Shown here: one piece after another, positions 35,187 to 44,854 of the stretch
Layout of the letters: each line of letters starts with the position of its first letter
How positions within the stretch are numbered: position 1 is the stretch's first letter
NCBI GenBank assembly: GCA_009780235.1
Contig: WRAK01000001.1
Location: 1 to 64,000 of the forward strand
Length of the DNA: 64,000 nucleotides
Direction: 5' to 3'
Source of the DNA: Oscillospiraceae bacterium
GTDB taxonomy: Bacteria > Bacillota > Clostridia > Oscillospirales > Oscillospiraceae
Program-made: the position numbers and the translations under genes
The notes under the pieces: model-generated
What the model saw: the letters and a program-made list of their open reading frames with translations, nothing else
What the model was told of the DNA's origin: nothing
Database searches by the model: none

Positions 35187-35726
35187 ATGATACACGCCCT
35201 CGAACATTTCGCCGCTCGTATCCGTCAGGAGACTGCGCCGGATGCCCACCTCATAATCCCCACCCTCGCCGTACTCTACGGCAGCGTCATGCGCATAGAC
35301 CCCAAAAACCCGGACTGGCCGGAGCGGGATAAGCTCGTACTGAGCAACCCCCAAGCCGCGCCCGCGCTCCACGCTGCGCTGACCCTGCTGGGCTACTTCC
35401 CCACGGAGTTACCGCCTAAATCGACCGGGAGCCTCTCTGCCGCCACGGCTCTGGCCGCCGCCGGGCAAGCGGACGGCAAAGGCGCACGCACCTATCTTAT
35501 TCTCGAAGACGGCGCATATACCGAGGAACCCGCCAAGCGCGCCGCCGCCCAAGGGTTAGGCAATCTCATCGCTTTTGCAGACACAGCCGCCATCGGCGCA
35601 AAATTTGCCGCTGCCGACTGGCATGTCCAGACTATAGACGGCAGGGAAGTGGCGGCAGTCCAAGCGGCCGTCACGGCGGCGCAACTGGTGCCGGAGCGGC
35701 CGTCTTGTATTGTGTTGAATATTTGA
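35187..35726 (+). CDS. Shortened transketolase N-terminal-like protein
   Basis: This 179-aa protein begins like a transketolase thiamine-diphosphate domain. The block RDKLVLSNPQAAPALHAALT (about residues 45-64) followed by LLGYFP corresponds to the usual RDxFxLSKGHAxPALYA..GYF. The residue at the position of the catalytic histidine is changed (SNPQAAP for SKGHAAP). True N-terminal subunits have about 270 residues, and the GDG thiamine-binding motif is not evident here, where LEDGAY stands in its place. It is probably not an active transketolase. The ATG at 35187 has AAGGAGG five bases upstream. No partner C-terminal subunit is nearby. Confidence 0.55.
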   Translation: MIHALEHFAARIRQETAPDAHLIIPTLAVLYGSVMRIDPKNPDWPERDKLVLSNPQAAPALHAALTLLGYFPTELPPKSTGSLSAATALAAAGQADGKGARTYLILEDGAYTEEPAKRAAAQGLGNLIAFADTAAIGAKFAAADWHVQTIDGREVAAVQAAVTAAQLVPERPSCIVLNI

Positions 35727-35883
35727 AGAAATGTCCTGTAGAAAAGAGCTGCTTCGGCGGCTCTTTTTTCGCGGGAAAATTGTAAATTCTGCGGAAAACT
35801 ACTGGAAATTCAAATGAAGACGTGATATATTCAAAATAGTATACCCATGCAAACCGTCGGTGGAAATTGGAAGGAGAATTGCC

Positions 35884-38800
35884 ATGAAAACGAGACGTAT
35901 TGTTTGTCTGCTTTTGGTGTGTTGTATGGTATTTGGCTTAATATCAGGCATGGCAGGGGCTGTCTGCACGGTTGGCGAGCCGATAATGCCACATACGGCC
36001 GCCCCGCCGCCGCCCATTCGCCAAATAGAGGCAAGTCACCACCACACCACAGCAATCGCAAGTGACGGCACCATTTGGCAGTGGGGGCATTATGGCAGCA
36101 TGTGGGTACTGCCCGGCCCCCCGTGGCCCGGTAGTGCCGTGCCGCGGCAAATTGGCACGGACACAGATTGGGCCTATGTCTCGGCAGAGGATGTAAATAT
36201 TGTGGCTCTAAAGGACGACGGAAGTCTTTGGACTTGGGGCAGGAGGGCAAGTAGCACAACGCCTGTGCAAATCGGCACAGATGCAGATTGGGACATCATT
36301 TCGTCCGGTCCCGGACACACAGCAGCTATTCGGGAAGACGGTAGCCTTTGGGCTTGGGGGGATAATAGGAGGGGGCAATTTGGCGATGGGACAACGATTA
36401 GTCGCTCCGCTCCTGCGCAAATCGGCACGGACACAGATTGGGCAAGCATTTCGGCAGGCAATGGCTACACCGTTGCGATTCGAGGGGACGGCAGTCTTTG
36501 GGTTTGGGGGATGGTTTTAAGCCACGATGACGCAATCCTCGAATTTACCGCCCCCGTACAAGTCGGCACAGATACGGATTGGGCAAGTGCTGCGGCAGGA
36601 AACGGTCATACCGTGGCCATTCGGGAAGACGGCAGCTTGTGGGCGTGGGGGATAAACACGAATGGGCAACTCGGTATCGGGTCGCAAGAAAATAGTGCCG
36701 TTCCCGTGCAAGTCGGCACGAATACGAATTGGGTCACTATATCGACAGGCTTTGGCTACACTATGGCCATTCGGAATGACGGTAGTCTTTGGGCTTGGGG
36801 TCGGAATGATTTTGGGCAACTCGGCGACAGCACAAGAACCGACCGTAATATACCCGTGCAAATCGGCACGGATACGGATTGGGCAAATGTGGTGATGGGC
36901 TTTTATCACACCGCAGCACTTCGGGATAACGGCAGCCTGTGGGCTTGGGGCGATAATTACAGAGGCCAATTCGGCGACGGCACGAGGTGGAATAGCTCCA
37001 ACGTGCCGAGGCTGATTATCGTAGGGATAGCCGATAACTCCATCGCCACCGGCACTATCGGCGAAGGCGGCGCACCATGGCGGCTCTACGCCGACGGCAC
37101 GCTGGTAGTGCCCCCCGGCTTCATCGACCAAGGCGAATCCCGCCGCAGCCCGTGGCATGACTACCGCCACGACATCCGAACCATCACATTCACAGGCCCC
37201 ATAGTCGGCGGTGAATCCTTGGCCTACCTCTTCGCCCGCCTGTGGAACCTCACCGCCATAGACGGCCTGACCTATTTCGACACGAGCAACACAACAAACT
37301 TCAGCCGCATCTTCGGCTGGACGCTGAATGTGGCCAGCCTCGATCTCTCCGCATTCGACACCCGTGCCGTTCCGCCGGGTGAGGGCGGTTTGGAATGGAT
37401 GTTCGACAGCGCAATCGCCCTGCGTCAGCTCACACTCGGTGAACATTTCCGCTTCGGTGTAGGCCTCCCGCCCGTGTCCGAGTGCGAGGTCTACACAGGC
37501 CGTTGGCAAAACGCAGGCGACGGCACGCCGGAGAACCCGCAGGGGAGCTTTGCTTTGACTTCCGACGAGTTGTCAACCCGCTTTGACGGCACGACGATGG
37601 CGGATACTTGGGTTCGGCAACGTCACGCGGATGTCCCCGCACTCGGCGCAGACCCGATGCTGTCCGCTTTCCCCGACGTCCTCGGCACCCACTGGGCGCA
37701 CTCCTACGTCCAACAAGCCCACGCAAGAGAACTTGTGCGGGGCAACCCCGACAGCACATTCAACCCCTACGGACGCTTCACCCGCGCCGAGGCGGCGACT
37801 GTGCTCTGGCGCGTAGTAGATTCGCCGATGCCTGAGCGTGCGGTGCAGTTCTCCGATGTCGCTCCCGGCGCGTGGTACGCGGCCCCCGTCGCTTGGGCGG
37901 CGGAGCAGGGCATTATCTTGGGTCGAGGCAATAATCTGTTCGCCCCCGGAGAGACCATCACCCGCCAAGAGTTCTTTGTCCTGTTGGAACGGCTTGCACG
38001 CTGGATGGGTGTCGATACTGCCGTCACATCGGATGACGGGCGAATCTTCACCGACCACGACACAATCTGCCATTGGGCAAGGGATGCAGCCCTATGGGTC
38101 ACCGCCGCCGGGATAGTCCGAGGCAACCCCGACGGGCGCGTCACCCCCCACGGCACAACAATCCGTGCGGAAGCCGCCGCGCTTGCGGTGCGATTTGTCA
38201 GAGAAATTGAAAGATTGCGTGAACCTTTTGTGCTGACAATTTTAGTGGAAGAGACGACCCTGCCGCAAGGTGAGAATTTCACGGTGCATGTTGAACTGGA
38301 AAACAATAGCGGGGAAGACCATGAAATAACCTATATTTTCTTGTTTGGGGCGCATATTCCAAACTGGAATCCATTTGGTTGTGGTTATGAGGGCTGTCCC
38401 GGCGACTGCGGGTGTCCTGTATTGACAGAGCTTCCGGCACCCCAATCAAGATTGTTTGAGGCAGATAGTGTAATTATCGAAAACAGATCTATTGGAAGCA
38501 CTTTAGCACCGGGCACGCATGAACTGAGATTTAGTGCTAACTTCCATTTAAATGTGGGTCAGGATAATCACCAGCGAATAGAAGTCTGGTCTAACCCAAT
38601 CACACTCACAGTCACACCGCCGCCGATATGCCCCGGTTGCGGGGATGAGCGATTTTTTCGGACACCCTCTCTTGATGATGACTTTGAAGATAATGCCGTG
38701 ATCGTTGTCTTAACCCGTTGCGTAAGCCAGCGGGACAACAGAGATTGGACACTCGATGACTTCGGCAACATTGCCGGTGCTTCATATGTTAGGGACCTAT

Positions 38801-39015
38801 CAAGACTTTCCGATAGAGAGTGGGAACTGATTCAAGACGGCAGATGGCAAGAAACAATGGTGAATTGGCTGGAGTACAGACGTATCATGTTGATACGATT
38901 AGACCAAAACTGCAAAGTGAATGTTTTGCATGTGATACAACAATTGCAGCAACTCGAATTTATTCGTGCAGCGGAACCGAACCATTTTGCTGCACCCGAC
39001 ATATATAGCCGATAA
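35884..39015 (+). CDS. Secreted RCC1-repeat/BspA-like/SLH protein
   Basis: This 1043-aa protein has a signal peptide (about 1-28) and seven RCC1-type repeats (about 40-375), each carrying QIGTDTDW and DGSLWAWG. A BspA-like/DUF285 segment follows (about 385-530: IRTITFTGPIVGGESLAYLF, FDTSNTTNFSRIF). Three SLH domains (about 600-780) and a C-terminal region of about 250 residues with no match I recognise complete it. It is probably wall-anchored. AAGGAG is seven bases before the ATG at 35884. With the gene at 32-35 kb and the lipoprotein at 62 kb it is one of three RCC1-type surface proteins here. Confidence 0.86.
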   Translation: MKTRRIVCLLLVCCMVFGLISGMAGAVCTVGEPIMPHTAAPPPPIRQIEASHHHTTAIASDGTIWQWGHYGSMWVLPGPPWPGSAVPRQIGTDTDWAYVSAEDVNIVALKDDGSLWTWGRRASSTTPVQIGTDADWDIISSGPGHTAAIREDGSLWAWGDNRRGQFGDGTTISRSAPAQIGTDTDWASISAGNGYTVAIRGDGSLWVWGMVLSHDDAILEFTAPVQVGTDTDWASAAAGNGHTVAIREDGSLWAWGINTNGQLGIGSQENSAVPVQVGTNTNWVTISTGFGYTMAIRNDGSLWAWGRNDFGQLGDSTRTDRNIPVQIGTDTDWANVVMGFYHTAALRDNGSLWAWGDNYRGQFGDGTRWNSSNVPRLIIVGIADNSIATGTIGEGGAPWRLYADGTLVVPPGFIDQGESRRSPWHDYRHDIRTITFTGPIVGGESLAYLFARLWNLTAIDGLTYFDTSNTTNFSRIFGWTLNVASLDLSAFDTRAVPPGEGGLEWMFDSAIALRQLTLGEHFRFGVGLPPVSECEVYTGRWQNAGDGTPENPQGSFALTSDELSTRFDGTTMADTWVRQRHADVPALGADPMLSAFPDVLGTHWAHSYVQQAHARELVRGNPDSTFNPYGRFTRAEAATVLWRVVDSPMPERAVQFSDVAPGAWYAAPVAWAAEQGIILGRGNNLFAPGETITRQEFFVLLERLARWMGVDTAVTSDDGRIFTDHDTICHWARDAALWVTAAGIVRGNPDGRVTPHGTTIRAEAAALAVRFVREIERLREPFVLTILVEETTLPQGENFTVHVELENNSGEDHEITYIFLFGAHIPNWNPFGCGYEGCPGDCGCPVLTELPAPQSRLFEADSVIIENRSIGSTLAPGTHELRFSANFHLNVGQDNHQRIEVWSNPITLTVTPPPICPGCGDERFFRTPSLDDDFEDNAVIVVLTRCVSQRDNRDWTLDDFGNIAGASYVRDLSRLSDREWELIQDGRWQETMVNWLEYRRIMLIRLDQNCKVNVLHVIQQLQQLEFIRAAEPNHFAAPDIYSR

Positions 39016-39051
39016 ACTTTAAAACCGCCCCCATCTTTGCGGGCTGCTTTA

Positions 39052-39135
39052 CGCATTTCTGCGTCTTCCTCCTTGCCGGGCAAAAGCCCGCCCGCGTCGT
39101 CATCCTTGAACTGCGTAAAGCAGCCTCGCAAATCT
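39052..39135. repeat. 84-bp dispersed repeat, copy 2
   Basis: Same length and about 85 percent identical by eye to 10395-10478. It lies between the RCC1 protein gene and the bidirectional terminator. Confidence 0.75.
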
Positions 39136-39172
39136 GTAGACTGTTTTAAAGTTAATCGACTATAAAAGCGAC

Positions 39173-39212
39173 AAAAAGCCCGGTGAAACGCAATCGTTTC
39201 ACCGGGCTTTTT
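39173..39212. terminator. Bidirectional terminator
   Basis: An 18-base arm (39173-39190) with GCCCGGTGAAACG pairs perfectly with 39195-39212 around CAAT, with A and T runs at the ends. It lies between the convergent RCC1/SLH and P-type ATPase genes. Confidence 0.93.
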
Positions 39213-39221
39213 CTTGTCACT

Positions 39222-41930
39222 CTACGCTTCTTTCTTCCGATCCCGCCGCCGAAGCACAAGCTTAATCATCTCAACGGCTACGAGCTGCAAGGACGCAAGC
39301 CCCGCCATAATCAGCCAGTGCCGCCCGCTCACGGGGACGACATCGAAGATTTGCGCCAGCGGCTCCCACAGGGCAACGACAACCGAGAAGGCCAGCGCAC
39401 CGAGTACGCTGAAGAACACGCCCTTGTTCGACGTAAACCCGGCCTTGAAAATCGAGAGCTGTGTCCGTGTGTTGAAAATATCGATAGTAGACGCCCAGCT
39501 GAGTACCATAAAGGCCATGGTGATACCCACGGCGAAGTCACCGTATTGCAAACCGGCCCAAGTGCCGTCCCACATTTCAAATCCGGCCGTATGCGGGAGC
39601 AGGTAGGCACCGATGAAAAAGGCGGTCATGGTGAGCGTTGCGAAAATCATCGCACGGGCGGCGATAAAGAAACCGACACGCCCCGCAAACACGCTGCTGC
39701 CCTTGCGGATTGGCTTACGCTTCATCACGCCCGGTTCCGGCTGTTCAAAGGCTAAGAAGAAGCCGGGGATGCCGTCATACACCACGTTGATAATGAGAAT
39801 TTGCAAGGCTGTAATCGGCGACACGCCGATGACCAGCATACCGAAGAGCAGGACAAAAATCTCGGCAAAGTTCACGCCCAAGAGGAACTGTATCGTCTTG
39901 CGGATATTGTCAAAGGATGTCCGGCCCTCGGAGATGGCGTCGATGATGGTTGCAAAATTGTCGTCCGTGATGACCATATCGGCCGCGTTCTTGGAGACTT
40001 CCGTGCCGGTGATGCCCATCGCAAGCCCCACGTCGGCGGCTTTGAGGGCGGGGGCGTCGTTCACGCCGTCGCCCGTCATGGCGATGACTTCCCCATGCGC
40101 CAGCCAAGCCTGCACGATGCGGATTTTATCCTCGGGGCTCACACGGGCGTAGACGGAGATATTCCGCACCCGCTCGTGGAGCTGCTCGTCATTCATCAGC
40201 GCGAGTTCCGCGCCCGTGATAGCCGCGTCGCCCTCTTCCATGATGCCGATTTCCTTGGCGATGGCCTTCGCCGTGCCGATATGGTCACCGGTGATCATGA
40301 CAGTCTTGATGCCCGCTTCTTTGGCGCGGGCGACGGCCTCACAGCTCTCGGGCCGCGGCGGGTCTATCATGCCCACCATGCCGAGGAAAGTGAGGTCTTT
40401 CTCGAGTGCCTCTTCGCTCAGGTCTTTGGGCATGTGGTCGTAGATTTTGACACCCAGCGCAATGACACGCAGGGCACGGTCGGCGAAGGAATCATGTACC
40501 TCCGTGGCCTGTTTGAGCAGCACGGGGTCCCACTCGACGGGCAGGCGGTCAAACGCGCCCTTGGTCACGACGATGTACTCATCCGTCGGCCCGTTGTGGT
40601 GTACGGTGGTCATGCGCTTGCGGTCAGAGTCGAAGGGAATCTCGTGGACACGGGGATACTGCCGCTCGGCATCGACACGGGTCAGCCCTTTTTCGTGGAG
40701 CAAACGAATAATGGCAATCTCCGTCGGGTCACCCACGACATGCTCATCCTCGTCCCCGTGGACTTCGATGGTGGCGTTACTGCAAGAGGCCAGAAGCTCC
40801 AGCAGGTAGGTTTCATCCTCGCAGAACTCTTCATTCGCGGCCACGGGGCCTTTGCCGACATACCAGAGCTGTTGGATTTTCATCTTGTTCTGTGTCAATG
40901 TCCCCGTTTTGTCGGAGCAGATGACGGAGGTGTTACCCACCGTCTCCACGGCGGGGATTTTGCGGATGATAGTATTCTTCTGCACCATGTTGAACACGCC
41001 GAAAGAGAGTATCATCGTTACGATAATCGGCAAAGTCTCCGGTACCGCCGCCACACCGAGCGCAACGGCGAGGAGCAGCATGTCAATGGCCTCGTTGCCC
41101 CAGACCAAGAGGCCGACCAAGAACATGGCGATACCGCTGAGGAGTGCGACCACAGAGATGCGCTTGGCGAGCTGCCGCAGTTTGAGTTGGAGCGGGGTCA
41201 TCAATTTCTTGGTGTTGTTGAGCATCTTGGCGATTTTGCCCATCTCGGTCTCCATCGCCGTGGCGACGACGATAGCCGTAGCCCGCCCCGCCGTCACCAG
41301 ACAGCCGGAATACACCATGTTGAGCCTGTCGCCCAAAGGCGCGTCGTCTACAATTACTGCATTGGGGTCTTTTTGCACGGGTTCGCTCTCGCCCGTGAGG
41401 GCGGCCTCGTCCGTCTGCAAGCTGCTGGCCTCAATGATGCGGGCGTCCGCCGTGGTCACATCTCCGGCGGCCAACTCGACCAAATCACCCGGCACGAGCT
41501 GATTGGCCTCAATCACCTGCTTCACACCGTTTCGGATGACCGTGGTCTTGAAGGAGTTCATCTTTTTGAGGGCTTCGAGCGCCTTCTCCGACTTGCTCTC
41601 CTGATACAGGCCCAGCACTACGTTAATGACAACGATGGAGAGGATGACAATCACCTTTGCCACGTCGGAGAACACTACGCCGCCGTAAGTCTGCGCGTTC
41701 AAAACCGCCGCAATCGTCGCAATGACCGCGGCAATCATCAAAACGATAGTCGGAATCTCCGACAAATGGTGTAAAATCTTTTGGAAGAGCGTATCTTTCT
41801 TCTCTTCCTCGAACTCATTCAGTCCGTATTTTCCCTGTCGTGCGGAGACCTCCTGCCCGCTCAAACCCTGCTTCGGGTCTGTGCCCAGCTCCTCTAAAAT
41901 CTCCTGCAAGGACCTCTCATGCCATGCCAT
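39222..41930 (-). CDS. Cation-transporting P-type ATPase (P2, calcium-type)
   Basis: This 902-aa pump has the order expected of P2 ATPases: an N-terminal cation-ATPase domain (ERSLQEILEELGTDPKQGLS), an actuator domain with LTGESEPV, the phosphorylation site ICSDKTGTLTQNKM, MITGDHIGTAKAIAKEIGIM, and the hinge MTGDGVNDAPALKAADVGLA. About ten membrane spans are visible. The PVETLP-type motif in span four (here AAVPETLPIIVTM) fits SERCA/PMCA-like or Na/K-like members. Calcium export is the likeliest role, but ion choice needs testing. I chose the ATG at 41930 since AAGGAGAGGTG lies just upstream; ten codons further up is another ATG. Confidence 0.92.
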   Translation of the reverse strand: MAWHERSLQEILEELGTDPKQGLSGQEVSARQGKYGLNEFEEEKKDTLFQKILHHLSEIPTIVLMIAAVIATIAAVLNAQTYGGVVFSDVAKVIVILSIVVINVVLGLYQESKSEKALEALKKMNSFKTTVIRNGVKQVIEANQLVPGDLVELAAGDVTTADARIIEASSLQTDEAALTGESEPVQKDPNAVIVDDAPLGDRLNMVYSGCLVTAGRATAIVVATAMETEMGKIAKMLNNTKKLMTPLQLKLRQLAKRISVVALLSGIAMFLVGLLVWGNEAIDMLLLAVALGVAAVPETLPIIVTMILSFGVFNMVQKNTIIRKIPAVETVGNTSVICSDKTGTLTQNKMKIQQLWYVGKGPVAANEEFCEDETYLLELLASCSNATIEVHGDEDEHVVGDPTEIAIIRLLHEKGLTRVDAERQYPRVHEIPFDSDRKRMTTVHHNGPTDEYIVVTKGAFDRLPVEWDPVLLKQATEVHDSFADRALRVIALGVKIYDHMPKDLSEEALEKDLTFLGMVGMIDPPRPESCEAVARAKEAGIKTVMITGDHIGTAKAIAKEIGIMEEGDAAITGAELALMNDEQLHERVRNISVYARVSPEDKIRIVQAWLAHGEVIAMTGDGVNDAPALKAADVGLAMGITGTEVSKNAADMVITDDNFATIIDAISEGRTSFDNIRKTIQFLLGVNFAEIFVLLFGMLVIGVSPITALQILIINVVYDGIPGFFLAFEQPEPGVMKRKPIRKGSSVFAGRVGFFIAARAMIFATLTMTAFFIGAYLLPHTAGFEMWDGTWAGLQYGDFAVGITMAFMVLSWASTIDIFNTRTQLSIFKAGFTSNKGVFFSVLGALAFSVVVALWEPLAQIFDVVPVSGRHWLIMAGLASLQLVAVEMIKLVLRRRDRKKEA

Positions 41931-42255
41931 CCGATCACCTCTCCTTATCGTAAAATTCACATGATATTATCTCATTTTTCAAGCGTTTTGTCAAACGAGC
42001 TTGTCCGCAGGGGGTTATGTAGGGGGCGGCGTCCTCGACGCCCCGCAGATACATTGCAAGCCGCGAAGCCTCCTTTTCCAAAGGAGGTGGCAGGCGAAGC
42101 CTGACGGAGGATTTGTTGCCTCTACCGCCGACATCACAAACATGAATCCTCAGTCGGCTGCGCCGACAGCTCCTTTGGAAGAGGAGCCTTTGCGGCTTAT
42201 GTGCATTTGCCGCAGGAAAACCGCCTTCGCCCGCCCCGTTGCGATGGCTGTACAT
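41931..42255. repeat. Repeat-filled gap between ATPase and rtcB
   Basis: Holds a family A left half (TGTAGGGGGCGGCGTCCTCG, about 42018) and two family B blocks (GCCTCCTTTTCCAAAGGAGG then TGGCAGGCGAAGCCTGACGG, about 42070-42113; CAGTCGGCTGCGCCGACAGC then TCCTTTGGAAGAGGAG, about 42149-42185). No gene is visible. Confidence 0.75.
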
Positions 42256-43413
42256 TTACGCCTTAATCACCCCCAGCGGCGTAAGCTCCACCGCAATGGA
42301 GACAAGGTCCTTCTGCTCGTCCATCACGATATCAATATCCTTATACGCCCCGGCGGCCTCGTCCAAGTCCCGCGCACTGCGGATGCCGTGGACAATCCCC
42401 AAATCGTTCATGCGCCTCAATTCCGCTTCCAGCGATAATGTCCGCTGTGCCTCCTTGCGTCCCATGCGCCGTCCCGCGCCGTGACTGCAAGAGCAGAAAG
42501 ACTCCGAATTCCCAAGCCCCGTGACAATATAGGACTTCGTCCCCTGCGAACCGGGGATGATACCCGCCTCGCCCTTAGCGGCAGAGGTCGCGCCCTTGCG
42601 GTGCACCCACACATCTTTCCCGAAGTGGTGCTCCGGTCGGGCATAGTTGTGGTGGACGTTGTAGACAGGCGCATCCACATCGGCAATATAATCCCGACAC
42701 ACCTGTGCAAAGGCACGGCAAATCGCCTCGGCCATGACGGCCCGATTCTGCTGTGCAAAGGCCTGACAGTATTGCATCTCCGCAATATACTGCTGTCCCT
42801 CCTCCGTATCGACAGGCAGAAAAGCGAGGTCCCATTGTTTGGGCACGGCCGATTTCATACGGGCGTTTAAAGCTTTGGCGAGGGCGTTGTAGTGGTCGCA
42901 TACCTTCTTGCCGATGTTTCGGCTGCCGGAGTGAATCATGAACCAGATATGCCCGTCACTCCCGCGCTGAATCTCGATAAAATGATTCCCCCCGCCCAAA
43001 GTGCCGACCTGATGCCGCGCACTTTCGTACTCCGCTCGCGCAATCGGCGCATTACTCGGCGGGGCGGAGAGTTCCAGGGGCGTAGTGCGGTGCTTGAAGC
43101 CCACGGGGATATCGCCCCGCACCAGTCCCATGATTTTCTTGATTTCATCCTGCGTGATATCCCGCAAGTTCGTCCGGCAGGCCAACATCCCGCAGCCGAT
43201 ATCCACGCCGACGGCATTGGGGATGATGGTATTCGCCGTAGCCAGCACTCCGCCGATTGGCATTCCGTAGCCCTGATGCGTGTCAGGCATCAGCGCGATA
43301 TGATGGTGCGCAAAGGGAAGGGCGGCGATGTTCTTCGCCTGTTCGACGGCTCCGGCTTCGGGGTCATTGCACCAAGATTTGATAGGCAGTCCCGCTGTTT
43401 CGATGAATTTCAT
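42256..43413 (-). CDS. rtcB: RNA-splicing ligase RtcB
   Basis: This 385-aa RNA ligase joins 2',3'-cyclic phosphate and 5'-OH ends using GTP and manganese. The metal cysteine lies in VDIGCGM (about residue 73-79), metal histidines in GGGNHFIEIQ and VHHNYARPEHHF, and the C-terminal guanylylation region has GSQGTKSYIVTGLGNSESFC followed by SHGAGRRMGRKEA. It is shorter than E. coli RtcB and of the compact bacterial type often linked to RNA repair. GGGAGG lies upstream of the ATG. No archease or RtcA gene is beside it. Confidence 0.93.
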   Translation of the reverse strand: MKFIETAGLPIKSWCNDPEAGAVEQAKNIAALPFAHHHIALMPDTHQGYGMPIGGVLATANTIIPNAVGVDIGCGMLACRTNLRDITQDEIKKIMGLVRGDIPVGFKHRTTPLELSAPPSNAPIARAEYESARHQVGTLGGGNHFIEIQRGSDGHIWFMIHSGSRNIGKKVCDHYNALAKALNARMKSAVPKQWDLAFLPVDTEEGQQYIAEMQYCQAFAQQNRAVMAEAICRAFAQVCRDYIADVDAPVYNVHHNYARPEHHFGKDVWVHRKGATSAAKGEAGIIPGSQGTKSYIVTGLGNSESFCSCSHGAGRRMGRKEAQRTLSLEAELRRMNDLGIVHGIRSARDLDEAAGAYKDIDIVMDEQKDLVSIAVELTPLGVIKA

Positions 43414-43483
43414 GTGGTGTCCTCCCTCTATAGCGTAATAATTCGCTTTTTTCTATGGGAGTATTGTACCACATGGACGCGCT

Positions 43484-44626
43484 TTATCGTGGGATTTTCA
43501 GCACCTGATTGATGATTATACTATTTGTTGTAAGTCCGTTCAGCGCAGTAATCGCCGCCACGGTCGTCCCGAACCGTTGTGCAATCCCCGACAGCGTATC
43601 GCCCCGCACGACGGTATAGAAGGTAATTGAGGGCGGAGGCAAAGACGGCCCCGTCAGCGAGGCGATAATCCCCCGTGCAATCGCCGCCGCATAGTCCGTA
43701 AAGTGTGTGTCGAAAAGCTGATTGTCCCTTGCATTGGTGATATAGCCCATCTCCAACAGCATCGCCGGCGCACGTGTCTCTCGCAAAACGGCAAAGTTCG
43801 CCCGAATCACACCCCGATTGTTCTGCACACCCGCCCCCACGATCTCATCCAGCACGTTGAAGGCATACAAAATCTCCGTGTCAGATGCGCTCGTGTGGAC
43901 GTAATTCTCTACCCCGTTCGCCGCGGCGTTTGTGCTTGCGTTTCTGTGGATGGAGACGAACAGGTCGGCGTTGCTTTGATTTGAAATTGCACTTCGCTGG
44001 GCGAGTGTGACGAATACATCCGTGCTCCGTGTCATCACCACACGCTGGCCCTGCCCCTGCAAAATATCCCGCACGGCGAGGGCAAGGCGTAAGTTATCGT
44101 TCTTTTCCTGCCGTGTCCCGGAGACCGAGCCGGGGTCACTCCCGCCATGGCCCGCGTCCAACACGATGACCCGTGAAGAAACGGGCGGCGCAGGCGGTGT
44201 AGGCGGTACTGTCGGTGGCGCGGTACCGCCGGGGATGCGCAGTACCTGACCGGTATGTATGAGGTCACCTGTCAAATTGTTCTGTGCGCGAATCGCGTCT
44301 ACCGTTGTGCCGAACCGTCCTGCAAGCTGCCACAGCGTATCGCCTGCGACAACGGTGTAGTTGAACACCCCGCTCGGGGTTTGCGGAGCCGTTGCGGCCG
44401 CGTGCCGCCGCATGAGTTCCGCCCAGGTAATCGGCCCGACGATGCCGTCCGGCGCAAGTGAAAATCGCCGCTGGAATGCGATAACGGCCGCCTCTGTCAG
44501 CGGCCCGAAGATACCGTCCGCCGCGAGGCGCGGGGCGGCTCCGAGGATGTTGAGATAGTCTTGGATTATACGAACGTTCGGCCCTGTTGAGCCGCGTCTG
44601 ATCAGCGTTCCGGGGTATGGGAGCAT
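43484..44626 (-). CDS. N-acetylmuramoyl-L-alanine amidase with PG-binding and two LysM domains
   Basis: This 380-aa protein starts with a peptidoglycan-binding domain (about 10-70: GSTGPNVRIIQDYLNILG, ADGIFGPLTEAAV). A LysM motif follows (about 87-133: YTVVAGDTLWQLAGRFGT), then a proline-rich linker, an amidase_3 domain (about 153-325: VLDAGHGGSDPGS, SIHRNAS, LLEMGYITN) and a second LysM (about 335-380). The zinc-ligand histidines and the glutamate of LLEMGY are present. No signal peptide is evident, so it may be a spore-cortex or mother-cell hydrolase (CwlD/SleB-like surroundings are common). It is distinct from the particle amidase at 18.8 kb. Confidence 0.92.
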   Translation of the reverse strand: MLPYPGTLIRRGSTGPNVRIIQDYLNILGAAPRLAADGIFGPLTEAAVIAFQRRFSLAPDGIVGPITWAELMRRHAAATAPQTPSGVFNYTVVAGDTLWQLAGRFGTTVDAIRAQNNLTGDLIHTGQVLRIPGGTAPPTVPPTPPAPPVSSRVIVLDAGHGGSDPGSVSGTRQEKNDNLRLALAVRDILQGQGQRVVMTRSTDVFVTLAQRSAISNQSNADLFVSIHRNASTNAAANGVENYVHTSASDTEILYAFNVLDEIVGAGVQNNRGVIRANFAVLRETRAPAMLLEMGYITNARDNQLFDTHFTDYAAAIARGIIASLTGPSLPPPSITFYTVVRGDTLSGIAQRFGTTVAAITALNGLTTNSIIINQVLKIPR

Positions 44627-44743
44627 GGTAAGTGTCTCGCTTTCATAAAAATTTGTAAGACTAATTTTCTATAAAAATATCTTGGCGATGTTTTTATTTG
44701 GAGCTAGTATAGTCCAGTTTATGAGAGCGGGGAATTATATGTG

Positions 44744-44778
44744 AAAAAGTGCCGCAAACCGATAGGTTTGCGGCACTT
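44744..44778 (-). terminator. Terminator of the tRNA-Arg transcript
   Basis: AAGTGCCGCAAACC (44747-44760) pairs with GGTTTGCGGCACTT (44765-44778), and on the minus strand is followed by T residues. It abuts the 3' end of the tRNA. Confidence 0.9.
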
Positions 44779-44854
44779 GGCACGCCCGAGACGATTCGAA
44801 CGTCCGACCCTTCGCTTAGGAGGCGAATGCTCTATCCTGCTGAGCTACGGGCGC
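44778..44854 (-). tRNA. tRNA-Arg (anticodon CCT)
   Basis: The minus strand reads GCGCCCGTAGCTCAGCAGGA at the 5' end, with anticodon loop CTCCTAA (anticodon CCT, reading AGG), T-loop GTTCGAATC and 3' part CGGGCGTG followed by an encoded CCA. All four arms can be drawn. The first acceptor pair is G-U. Confidence 0.95.

Noticed and set aside
39801-41774. 657-codon open frame opposite the P-type ATPase gene
   Set aside because: The minus strand encodes every P-type ATPase motif in order. The opposite frame has no ribosome site and a composition typical of an antisense shadow.
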